Origin: an uncultured Coprococcus sp.
GTDB taxonomy: Bacteria; Bacillota; Clostridia; Lachnospirales; Lachnospiraceae
Direction: 5' to 3'
NCBI GenBank assembly: GCA_900548315.1
Contig: URJU01000016.1
Location: forward strand, 1-20,853
DNA length: 20,853 nucleotides
The position numbers were made by a program, and so were the translations under genes. The stretch's first letter is position 1; each line of letters begins with the position of its first letter. The notes beneath the pieces were generated by a model. It was given only the letters and a program-made list of their open reading frames with translations, was not told the origin of the DNA and ran no database searches. Of the stretch, positions 14,305 to 20,824 are shown in pieces.

Positions 14305-15930
14305 TCAGTCCTCAGAATCCATATTCATAACCTGTCTCTTTCTTGCAAGCTCGTCATTTGCAAGATACTCATCATATGTAGTCTGCTTGTCTATCAGACC
14401 GGTGTTTGTGATCTCTATGATCCTGTTCGCAGTTGTCTGTACAAACTGATGGTCCTGTGAGGAGAACAGTACAACTCCAGGGAACTTGATAAGTCCATTG
14501 TTCAGCGCTGTGATGGACTCCATATCCAGATGGTTCGTTGGCTCATCAAGGATCAGTGTGTTTGAACCCATGATCATAAGCTTTGACAGAAGGCATCTGA
14601 CCTTCTCTCCTCCTGAGAGAACCTTAACTTTCTTCACTCCGTCCTCACCTGCAAAGAGCATTCTTCCAAGGAAACCTCTTACATATGTGGCATCCTTCTC
14701 ATCTGAGTACTGGGTGAGCCAGTCTACTATCACAAGATCGTTGTCGAACTCCTTGGTGTTGTCCTTAGGGAAATATCCCTGTGAAGTTGTAACACCCCAC
14801 TTGTAACTTCCCTCATCAGGCTCCTCCTCACCTGCAAGTATCTTAAAGAGCATGGTTGTTGACTTTGTATTTGGTCCTACAAATGCTATCTTGTCATCAT
14901 GTCCAACTGTGAATGAGATATCATCCAGAAGTTTCTCACCGTCAACTGTCTTTGAGATGTGTGATACTGTGAGTACCTCATTTCCAATCTCTCTCTTAGG
15001 TCTGAAATCAATGTATGGATACTTTCTGCTAGATGGCTTGATATCATCCAGCTCGATCTTCTCAAGAGCGCGCTTACGTGAGGTTGCCTGCTTGGACTTT
15101 GAAGCATTTGCCGAGAATCTCTGAATGAACTCCTGGAGCTCCTTGATCTTCTCTTCTTTCTTCTTGTTGGCTTCCTTCATCTGCTTGATCATCAGCTGGC
15201 TCGACTCATACCAGAAATCGTAGTTTCCTGCGTAGAGCTGAATCTTGCTGTAATCAATATCTGCTATATGTGTACATACCTTGTTCAGAAAATATCTGTC
15301 ATGTGATACAACTATGACAGTATTCTCAAAGTTGATGAGAAACTCTTCAAGCCATGCGATGGCATCCATATCAAGGTGGTTTGTAGGCTCATCCAGAAGA
15401 AGTACATCAGGATTACCAAAGAGTGCCTGCGCAAGAAGTACCTTGACCTTGAGTCCACCGTCCAGATCCTTCATGAGGCTATAGTGGAACTCTGTTCCAA
15501 CTCCAAGTCCGTTCAGGAGCGTCGAGGCATCCGACTCAGCCTCCCATCCATTCATCTCAGCAAATTCAGCCTCAAGCTCTGCAGCCTTTACTCCGTCCTC
15601 GTCTGAGAAATCTTCCTTCATATATATAGCGTCCTTCTCCTTCATGATCTCATACAGACGCTTGTTCCCCATTATTACCGTGTCAAGCACCTGATAATCA
15701 TCGTACTTGTAGTGATCCTGCTGAAGAACAGAAAGTCTCTCACCATCATTCATGGTCACATCACCCTTTGACGGCTCTATCTCCCCTGACAATATCTTAA
15801 GAAATGTAGACTTTCCGGCTCCATTTGCTCCGATAAGTCCATAGCAGTTGCCCTCTGTGAACTTGATATTCACATCCTCGAACAAAGCTTTCTTACCAAA
15901 TCTCAATGTTACATTATTAGCACTAATCAT
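14305..15930 (-). CDS. ABC-F family ATPase (YbiT/YkpA-like) with one degenerate ATP site
   Basis: ABC-F proteins bind the ribosome E site and act on translation; they have no membrane part. This 541-residue protein has two nucleotide-binding domains joined by a charged linker (about 245-312; QEFIQRFSANASKSKQATSR is the hallmark of the YbiT-like group). NBD1 has an intact Walker A (GANGAGKS, 34-41), Walker B with LLLDEP (177-182) and H-loop SHDR (His210), but its signature reads LDGGL (156-160), with Asp157 for Ser. NBD2 has signature LSGGE (438-442) and LILDEP, but its Walker A reads GPNTKSTT (352-359), with Ser-Thr where Gly-Lys is expected, and its H-loop has Gln492 (SSQDH). All changes fall in the same composite ATP site. 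Divergence of the NBD1 signature is known in the YbiT group. It has a strong own promoter and ends at the convergent terminator. Confidence 0.92.
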   Translation of the reverse strand: MISANNVTLRFGKKALFEDVNIKFTEGNCYGLIGANGAGKSTFLKILSGEIEPSKGDVTMNDGERLSVLQQDHYKYDDYQVLDTVIMGNKRLYEIMKEKDAIYMKEDFSDEDGVKAAELEAEFAEMNGWEAESDASTLLNGLGVGTEFHYSLMKDLDGGLKVKVLLAQALFGNPDVLLLDEPTNHLDMDAIAWLEEFLINFENTVIVVSHDRYFLNKVCTHIADIDYSKIQLYAGNYDFWYESSQLMIKQMKEANKKKEEKIKELQEFIQRFSANASKSKQATSRKRALEKIELDDIKPSSRKYPYIDFRPKREIGNEVLTVSHISKTVDGEKLLDDISFTVGHDDKIAFVGPNTKSTTMLFKILAGEEEPDEGSYKWGVTTSQGYFPKDNTKEFDNDLVIVDWLTQYSDEKDATYVRGFLGRMLFAGEDGVKKVKVLSGGEKVRCLLSKLMIMGSNTLILDEPTNHLDMESITALNNGLIKFPGVVLFSSQDHQFVQTTANRIIEITNTGLIDKQTTYDEYLANDELARKRQVMNMDSED

Positions 15931-15995
15931 TGACGTATATACCTTTCACTATTTGCTGTATCTGCACACGCAGACGACTCCATTATCAGTGATTA

Positions 15996-16024
15996 AGTAT
16001 AACAATACATGCCAGATGTGTCAA
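15996..16024 (-). promoter_or_regulatory. Strong sigma-A promoter of the ABC-F gene
   Basis: On the minus strand a perfect -35 TTGACA (16019-16024), a 17-base spacer and -10 TATACT (15996-16001), 65 bases upstream of the start codon. The ribosome site GAAAGG lies about 11 bases before the ATG. Confidence 0.85.
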
Positions 16025-16040
16025 CTTTTCATTATGTATA

Positions 16041-16069
16041 GGGCAGATACATTTCGTTTGCAGCTGCCC
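16041..16069 (-). terminator. Hairpin after the small cysteine-rich gene, weak terminator at best
   Basis: GGGCAG and CTGCCC form a 6-bp GC-rich stem, extended inward by TGCA/TGTA after one mismatch, with a 7-base loop. The minus-strand sequence after it (TATACATAATG) has no U-run, so read-through into the ABC-F gene is likely. Confidence 0.35.
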
Positions 16070-16095
16070 CACTCTTCCATATCTCTGTTTCTGTC

Positions 16096-16278
16096 TTAGA
16101 GATTCTTGACTATTGGATCATACAGATCGAGTTCACAGTGCTCTGTTTCTGTGAAATGATCACAGCTCAGACAGCTCTTGCCTGTCACATCATTTGTGTG
16201 TCCCTTGCATGAACACTTCTTCTCATACGCACTGCATCTCTCTGCAACTTCCCTATAAGTTTCTGCTGAACTTCTCAT
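16096..16278 (-). CDS. Small cysteine-rich protein, possible metal-binding, function unknown
   Basis: A 60-residue protein beginning MRSSAETYREVAERC, with six Cys (15, 22, 24, 36, 39, 48) and nearby His (27, 41, 47). The spacing C-x6-C-x-C then C-x2-C (KSCLSCDHF) and a late CELD resembles a small zinc or iron-sulfur site, but no named family is recognised. The start at 16276-16278 is favoured by a strong AAAGGAGA eight bases upstream; an ATG 11 codons earlier (16311) has no ribosome site. There is no signal peptide, so it is cytoplasmic. It lies upstream of the ABC-F gene on the same strand with only a weak hairpin between, and opposite the CNNM-type gene. The good ribosome site, regular Cys pattern and lack of any competing frame argue that it is real. 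Confidence 0.75.
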   Translation of the reverse strand: MRSSAETYREVAERCSAYEKKCSCKGHTNDVTGKSCLSCDHFTETEHCELDLYDPIVKNL

Positions 16279-16409
16279 GTCATTATCTCCTTTGCCATGT
16301 TTGCTATGCATCTATATGCTGCCCTATTATTATCTGCATATTCTGTCACTATATTCATCTTTCATTTAAGTTTCTGTTCCGCATCTTAACCGTGCACAGT
16401 CTCAGATTC

Positions 16410-16438
16410 TTGACAACTCGCTATATATTAAGTACAAT
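16410..16438 (+). promoter_or_regulatory. Strong sigma-A promoter of the CNNM/CorC-type gene
   Basis: A perfect -35 TTGACA (16410-16415), 17-base spacer and -10 TACAAT (16433-16438). Transcription should begin near 16445, only about 13 bases before the ATG at 16458 and about 31 before the in-frame TTG at 16476, which bears on the choice of start codon. Confidence 0.85.
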
Positions 16439-16457
16439 CAAAAATAAAAATTTTTAA

Positions 16458-17756
16458 ATGATTGGAGATGAAGTTTTGGGCGTGGGTTCCATAATAAACA
16501 TTATAATTCTGGTGGTGCTGGTGGCACTGTCTGCATTCTTTTCATCAGCTGAGACGGCTCTTACAACCGTCAGCAAATTCTCCCTTAGATCGCTTGCTGA
16601 CAACGGCAACAAAAGAGCATCAAGGGTTCTAAAAGTCACAGAGAATTCAAGCAAGCTGATAAGCACTATTCTTATAGGAAACAACATAGTCAATATATCG
16701 GCATCATCTCTCACAACTACATTTGTCACAAAGGCTTTCGGAAGTGCAGCAGTTGGAATCGCAACAGGTATCCTCACCCTCATCGTTCTTCTCTTTGGTG
16801 AGATCACCCCAAAGACTATTGCGCAGAGATATAACCTGAAAATATCACTACTGTACATCGACATAATCCAGTTCCTCATGGTTGTTCTCACACCTGTGAT
16901 ATTTATTGTAAACAAAATTGCAGATTTCATTTTCTGGGTCATAAGACTTGACAAAGATGGCGGCAATCAAAAAATGACTGAAGACGAACTCATAAGCATG
17001 GTAAATGTCAGTGAGGAAGAGGGCGTCATCGAGGGCAAGGAAAAAGAAATGATAACCAACGTTGTGGATTTCGGTGATTCCATCGCTAGAGATGTCATGA
17101 TACCAAGAGCCGACATGACCATAGCATCAGTGGACATGGAATACGAGGATCTGCTGAATCTGTACATGGAAGTTCCATATACCCGAATTCCTGTATATGA
17201 AGATTCAAGGGATAATGTCATAGGAATCCTTCATGTAAAAGATCTCTTCTTTTACAAGGCAACTCACAATATAAACAATTTCAGTGTCAGAAACATTATG
17301 AGGAAACCTCTATACGTATATGAGTACCAGAAGACCAACGATCTTCTCCACTCCATGAAATCTGATTCAAACACAATGGCAATCGTTCTTGATGAGTATG
17401 GAATATGCATAGGTCTCATCACAATAGAGGATCTCATAGAGGAAATTATAGGAGATATCAAGGACGAGTACGATACGGAGGAACACAACAATATCATCAA
17501 GATCGATGACACCCATTACAATGTAGATGGCTCCATAAAATTAGACGATCTAAACGATGCACTTGGATTAAAGATAGAATCTGAGGATTATGATTCCCTC
17601 GGCGGTTACATCACAGAACTGCTTGACCACATCCCAGCAAAAGGCGAGTCAGTCACAGACATGTCCTGTATCTATAAGGTTATAGAAATGGATAAGAAAC
17701 GAGTCGCAAGGGTTCTTGTTACACTGGCTCCGCAAGGGCATACCCACAGTGAATAA
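16458..17756 (+). CDS. CNNM/CorC (HlyC/TlyC)-type membrane protein with CBS pair
   Basis: A 432-residue protein of the CNNM (DUF21) family, linked to magnesium or other cation transport. The N-terminal membrane domain (about 1-165) has SAFFSSAETALTT, LIGNNIVNISAS and LLFGEITPKTIAQ, the conserved features of the family. Two CBS motifs follow (about 205-330: MIPRADM, YTRIPVYEDSRDNVIGILH, then AIVLDEYGICIGLITIEDLIEEI), then a CorC/HlyC domain (about 340-425: YNVDGSIKLDDLNDALGL, DSLGGYITELL). The ATG at 16458 gives the N-terminal length and acidic residues usual for the family but has no ribosome site. An in-frame TTG at 16476 has GGAG eight bases upstream and is a real alternative. It has its own promoter and terminator. 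Substrate ion and direction of transport are not readable. Confidence 0.93.
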   Translation: MIGDEVLGVGSIINIIILVVLVALSAFFSSAETALTTVSKFSLRSLADNGNKRASRVLKVTENSSKLISTILIGNNIVNISASSLTTTFVTKAFGSAAVGIATGILTLIVLLFGEITPKTIAQRYNLKISLLYIDIIQFLMVVLTPVIFIVNKIADFIFWVIRLDKDGGNQKMTEDELISMVNVSEEEGVIEGKEKEMITNVVDFGDSIARDVMIPRADMTIASVDMEYEDLLNLYMEVPYTRIPVYEDSRDNVIGILHVKDLFFYKATHNINNFSVRNIMRKPLYVYEYQKTNDLLHSMKSDSNTMAIVLDEYGICIGLITIEDLIEEIIGDIKDEYDTEEHNNIIKIDDTHYNVDGSIKLDDLNDALGLKIESEDYDSLGGYITELLDHIPAKGESVTDMSCIYKVIEMDKKRVARVLVTLAPQGHTHSE

Positions 17757-17781
17757 TGATCAGATTCTGAATAGCAAATAC

Positions 17782-17817
17782 AAAACGCTGCAAGCCATTC
17801 ACACTTGCAGCGTTTTT
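17782..17817 (+). terminator. Intrinsic terminator of the CNNM/CorC-type gene
   Basis: AAAACGCTGCAAG pairs perfectly with CTTGCAGCGTTTT (13 bp) around a 9-base loop, and the T-run follows. It lies 26 bases after the stop codon. Confidence 0.93.
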
Positions 17818-17874
17818 GTTATAATTTTCCACTTAATATTTTCACAAATTAACACGTTTTATAGCAAAACAACC

Positions 17875-17903
17875 TTGTAATGTAGTTTTGAATACTATAT
17901 AAT
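17875..17903 (+). promoter_or_regulatory. Promoter of the DUF1836 gene
   Basis: -35 TTGTAA (17875-17880), 17-base spacer and a perfect -10 TATAAT (17898-17903). The leader is about 80 bases and holds no clear structure. The 232-base gap between the two plus-strand genes otherwise contains only the upstream terminator. Confidence 0.8.
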
Positions 17904-17988
17904 ATGTCATGTTGACTTTAACATAGCTATTTTCGCATTTTATGCAACAATCGGGACATGCTATTCAAATACAATAAGAGGTGTCTAC

Positions 17989-18714
17989 ATGGATAAAAAA
18001 ACAAATATAAAAGATATAATATCAATGGCCGGTGGTCTTGATTACATAAACCCGAAGGATATTCCATCCATCGACCTGTACATGGACCAGCTTACCACGT
18101 TTATGGAAGATCAGCTCGGCAAAAACAGGCGTAATGATGAGGACAAGGTGATGACGAAGACTATGATCAACAACTATACCAAGAATGATCTTCTCCCTTC
18201 GCCTAACAAAAAGAGATATTCCAAGCAGCACCTTATATTGCTAATATACATTTATTATCTGAAAAATATGCTCAGCATAAACGATATACAAACTCTTCTC
18301 CAGCCTCTTATAGATGGCTATTTTAATGCGAACAAGGACGGCAAGGACATTTCAGATATATATGCACACCTCTATGAGCATCTTTCGCAGCATTACGGTG
18401 ATATCATAAAGGACATTGTCCGAACCGCGAATAAGGCTGATGCTATGTACGATCCTGAAAATGACTCATATCTTCACGACCTCAGCATGATCTCTCTGCT
18501 GTCCGTCGACATATATGCCAAAAAGAAGTACGTTGAGCATCTCGTGGATAAGCTCCGACAGGAGTCTGAGGATGATGCAAAAGCCAAAGCTCGGGCTCAG
18601 AAATCCAAAGAACAGCAGGCTGCTGCCAAGAAAGCAAAACAACAAGCCGCTGCAAAAGCTGCAAAAAACCAGCAAAAACAAACTTCATCACAAAACAACA
18701 CAACAAACAGATAA
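17989..18714 (+). CDS. DUF1836 domain protein, probable DNA-binding regulator
   Basis: A 241-residue protein. The segment about 54-104, with VMTKTMINNYTKNDLLPSPNKK followed by RYSKQHLILLIYIYYLKNMLSI (given here in two short parts), is the core of DUF1836, a Firmicutes family with a MerR-like winged helix-turn-helix and no settled function. The central part (105-183) is helical. The last 58 residues form a Lys/Ala/Gln-rich tail (KEQQAAAKKAKQQAAAKAAK) that is probably an unstructured or coiled-coil basic extension, perhaps aiding nucleic-acid contact; such a tail is not part of the domain itself. The ATG at 17989 has AGAGGTG upstream. It is a single-gene unit with own promoter and terminator. 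There is no signal peptide. Targets cannot be inferred from the neighbours. Confidence 0.85.
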   Translation: MDKKTNIKDIISMAGGLDYINPKDIPSIDLYMDQLTTFMEDQLGKNRRNDEDKVMTKTMINNYTKNDLLPSPNKKRYSKQHLILLIYIYYLKNMLSINDIQTLLQPLIDGYFNANKDGKDISDIYAHLYEHLSQHYGDIIKDIVRTANKADAMYDPENDSYLHDLSMISLLSVDIYAKKKYVEHLVDKLRQESEDDAKAKARAQKSKEQQAAAKKAKQQAAAKAAKNQQKQTSSQNNTTNR

Positions 18715-18727
18715 CATAAATACTATG

Positions 18728-18779
18728 AAAATACCGCTGTGGACAGCGCACCTCGCGCGCCATCCACAGCGGTATTTTT
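18728..18779 (+). terminator. Bidirectional terminator between DUF1836 gene and yerC-like gene
   Basis: AAAATACCGCTGTGGA (18728-18743) pairs perfectly with TCCACAGCGGTATTTT (18763-18778), 16 bp with a GC-rich core. A T-run follows on plus; on minus four T's follow. It lies between convergent genes, 14 bases from the plus-strand stop and 12 from the minus-strand stop. Confidence 0.92.
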
Positions 18780-18790
18780 CTGAAAACTAA

Positions 18791-19114
18791 TTATTTCTGA
18801 TCACATTTCGTATCGTTTGGCTGTTGAAAACTCTTCATTCTAGAGAATACAAGCTCGTATCCATCCTTACCATAATTCAGAGATCTGTTAACTCTGCTTA
18901 TGGTTGCAGTCGATGCTCCTGTCTTCTCCGCCACTTCAAGATATGTATTGTCCTCTTTCAACATCTTTGCCACTGCAAATCGTTGTGCTATAGATAACAG
19001 CTCATTCACCGTACAAACATCCTCAAAGAAATCAAAGCACTCTTCCTCCGTCTCCAATGTAAGTATTGCCTCAAACAGATCCTGTACTGCTTCTGTGTGT
19101 ACTGTTTTTCCCAT
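18791..19114 (-). CDS. YerC/YecD-type TrpR-like transcriptional regulator
   Basis: A 107-residue protein of the YerC/YecD subfamily of TrpR-like DNA-binding proteins. It is helical throughout. The N-terminal half (LFEAILTLETEEECFDFFEDVCTV as a pattern: LETEEECFDFFEDVCT) and ELLSIAQRFAVAKML match the family, and the helix-turn-helix is at about 57-80 (TYLEVAEKTGASTATISRVN), ending in RSLNYGKDGYELVF. The ATG has AAAGGAGC upstream. TrpR-type proteins bind palindromes as dimers. A TCACA-N6-TGTGA palindrome lies between its promoter and its start, so autoregulation is possible. It follows the amylase homologue by 66 bases on the same strand with no terminator between, so it may also be read from that gene's promoter. 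The ligand, if any, is unknown; nothing links it to tryptophan genes here. Confidence 0.9.
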   Translation of the reverse strand: MGKTVHTEAVQDLFEAILTLETEEECFDFFEDVCTVNELLSIAQRFAVAKMLKEDNTYLEVAEKTGASTATISRVNRSLNYGKDGYELVFSRMKSFQQPNDTKCDQK

Positions 19115-19136
19115 AATTAAGCTCCTTTATAACTTT

Positions 19137-19152
19137 CACAACTTTAGTGTGA
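19137..19152. promoter_or_regulatory. Candidate operator palindrome upstream of yerC-like gene
   Basis: TCACA-N6-TGTGA is a perfect 5+5 palindrome. It lies just downstream of the predicted -10 (19165-19170), about +6 to +22, a typical repressor position. The inference that the gene's own product binds here is untested. Confidence 0.4.
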
Positions 19153-19164
19153 TAAAGTATTTAT

Positions 19165-19193
19165 ACTATATACCACTTTTTTATAATTTGCAA
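19165..19193 (-). promoter_or_regulatory. Candidate promoter of the yerC-like gene
   Basis: On the minus strand -35 TTGCAA (19188-19193), 17-base spacer and -10 TATAGT (19165-19170). The -35 hexamer lies within the last codons of the amylase homologue. Confidence 0.6.
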
Positions 19194-20680
19194 TCTTTTT
19201 TGATCCACACTGAAAGTCCACGTCTGTTCACATAGAACTCGCCACAACCTTCTTCATCTATCTTTATATCATACTTTGCGTTGCCCATAACATCTGCAAA
19301 GTGCGTACCCGCAAACTGTCTTCCTACGTACATTCTCTTGGTACCGCCAACTCCATCTGACATAACTACAGCCAGTCCTGAGTCTTTGTGTTCCTCATCG
19401 CCCTCTCTGGTCCAGCCAACCACATCGCTGTGATCAAAGTAATCATGCTGTTCTCCGTAAGCATACTTCTTTCTGAGCTTTAGTATCTTATTAAGTATCA
19501 TCTTCTTGGATTTAACTTTTACCTGAGGTATACCAGCATAATCTCCTATATACAAGCAAGGATATCCCTGCTGTCTAAGCAGAATGACTGCATATGCAAG
19601 CGGTTTAAACCAATCCTCAACGTATGATTCGAGTATTCCTCCAACCTGAGATTCATGGTTGTCCACAAATGTGACTGCCTTCTCCGGATTACTCATCATA
19701 AGCGAGCCTTTGAGCAGGTCTGCCATATTATATGCTCCGTCAGCCACAGACGCGTCATGGAAATTAAAATGCAGCGGCACATCAAACATAGATGTCTGAC
19801 CATCCGTCGCCTTTATATAACCATTCAGGTAATCGACATTCCAATGCCAGAAATCTCCCACCGCAAATATATCCTTATGTACAAAATCAGGAGCATCCTC
19901 AGCTGTCTTCTTTCTTGTTGTCACCGGTATGTCTGAAACTGCCGCAACAAAATCCTTTATAAACCATGCCGGGATAGCCTCAACTTCCTGAAATCTGAAA
20001 CCATCCACATCTGTATTCTTCTCATACCACTGTGCCCAATTCATGAGTTCGTCGTAAACTTCCTGATTGTAGAAATCTATCTCACTTCCAATTATATAAT
20101 CATACTTTGAGAATTCCTTCTCTGCCTCCTCAGGATCTCTTCCCTCAAGCGCACTCACGCGCTTTTTGAATTCGTCCTGTTGCCAGTCTATTCCCGCAAA
20201 ATGTTTCCAATTCCACTTGAACTTCGAATATTTTGTCTTTCTCCCTGGAAATGTAAACTTAGATAGTGCTCCCACAATCTTTTTATTTCCTATCATCTGA
20301 GGGATATCCTTGGAGTTAAAATCCGCCGCAGATACCTTCTCTATCTTATCTGCACCAAGTTTCTGTCTAACCGCCACATCAGCATAGACATCAATCTTCT
20401 CTGCCTTCATAGCCTTGATGGCTGCCAGATACTCATCCTTTGTTCCGTATCTGGTTCCAACTGAACCCTTCTGATCAAATTCACCCAGATCATACAGATC
20501 ATACGGTGCATAACCCATATCCTCTTTGCCCTGCGCACCCTTTGTTGCAGGCGGAAACCATACAGCCGTAGCCCCCATCTTTTTAAGTACCGCAGCATCC
20601 TCCGCTGCCTTCTTCCATAAATTCTGGCTATCGGTTGTATTTGCCGTAAAATACTGAACCAAAAGTCCGTTATCCTTCAT
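19181..20680 (-). CDS. Cytoplasmic GH13_5-type alpha-amylase homologue lacking all three catalytic carboxylates (pseudo-amylase)
   Basis: A 499-residue, uninterrupted protein clearly homologous along its length to cytoplasmic/bacillar GH13_5 amylases: GYAPYDLYDLGEFDQKGSVG (57-76), the B-domain segment FPGRKTKYSKFKWNWKHF (144-161), LAYAVILLRQQGYPCLYIGD (361-380), YFDHSDVVGWTREG (414-427), and the domain C end. The normal active site is altered throughout. Region I reads DVAVRQ (101-106), with Gln106 for His. Region II reads GFRFQEVEA (227-235): Arg229 is kept, but Gln231 replaces the nucleophile Asp, and Glu/Ala replace Lys-His. Region III reads GDFW, Asp276 for the acid/base Glu. Region IV reads DNHES, Glu343 for Asp. 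Codons were rechecked on the DNA. No signal peptide is present. The ATG has GGAGGT six bases upstream, and a strong promoter precedes it. Hydrolysis by the usual mechanism is unlikely; glycan binding or a regulatory role is an inference. Confidence 0.9.
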   Translation of the reverse strand: MKDNGLLVQYFTANTTDSQNLWKKAAEDAAVLKKMGATAVWFPPATKGAQGKEDMGYAPYDLYDLGEFDQKGSVGTRYGTKDEYLAAIKAMKAEKIDVYADVAVRQKLGADKIEKVSAADFNSKDIPQMIGNKKIVGALSKFTFPGRKTKYSKFKWNWKHFAGIDWQQDEFKKRVSALEGRDPEEAEKEFSKYDYIIGSEIDFYNQEVYDELMNWAQWYEKNTDVDGFRFQEVEAIPAWFIKDFVAAVSDIPVTTRKKTAEDAPDFVHKDIFAVGDFWHWNVDYLNGYIKATDGQTSMFDVPLHFNFHDASVADGAYNMADLLKGSLMMSNPEKAVTFVDNHESQVGGILESYVEDWFKPLAYAVILLRQQGYPCLYIGDYAGIPQVKVKSKKMILNKILKLRKKYAYGEQHDYFDHSDVVGWTREGDEEHKDSGLAVVMSDGVGGTKRMYVGRQFAGTHFADVMGNAKYDIKIDEEGCGEFYVNRRGLSVWIKKDCKL

Positions 20681-20722
20681 CTCAATACCTCCGTTTTTGG
20701 CATATAATCACCCTTATGAAAT

Positions 20723-20751
20723 ATTATACCAAATCTGATTATATGAGTAAA
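20723..20751 (-). promoter_or_regulatory. Promoter of the amylase homologue
   Basis: On the minus strand -35 TTTACT (20746-20751), 17-base spacer and perfect -10 TATAAT (20723-20728), 42 bases upstream of the ATG. A maintained strong promoter argues that the gene is expressed. Confidence 0.8.
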
Positions 20752-20766
20752 GACCGACAAACTATG

Positions 20767-20813
20767 AAAAAACAGCCCGCAGACTTTCCTCATCAAAAGA
20801 AAGTCCCGGACTG
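20767..20813 (-). terminator. Intrinsic terminator of the gene at the right edge
   Basis: On the minus strand CAGTCCGGGACTTTC pairs with GAAAGTCTGCGGGCTG with small irregularities, around a 10-base loop, followed by TTTTTT (20767-20772). It lies 11 bases after the stop codon of the partial gene at 20825-20853 and isolates the amylase homologue from it. Confidence 0.8.
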
Positions 20814-20824
20814 CATTTGATATA

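Noticed and set aside
939..20680. Many open frames of 60-150 codons antisense to the real genes, for example at 3277-3723, 4281-4622, 12569-13027 and 16454-16966
   Set aside because: They lie wholly opposite well-supported genes, have Ser/Ile/Leu-rich compositions expected of shadow frames, and lack ribosome sites.
20741..20820. Short plus-strand frame ATGAGTAAAGACCG... at the right edge
   Set aside because: Only 26 codons, no ribosome site, and it overlaps the amylase promoter and a terminator hairpin.
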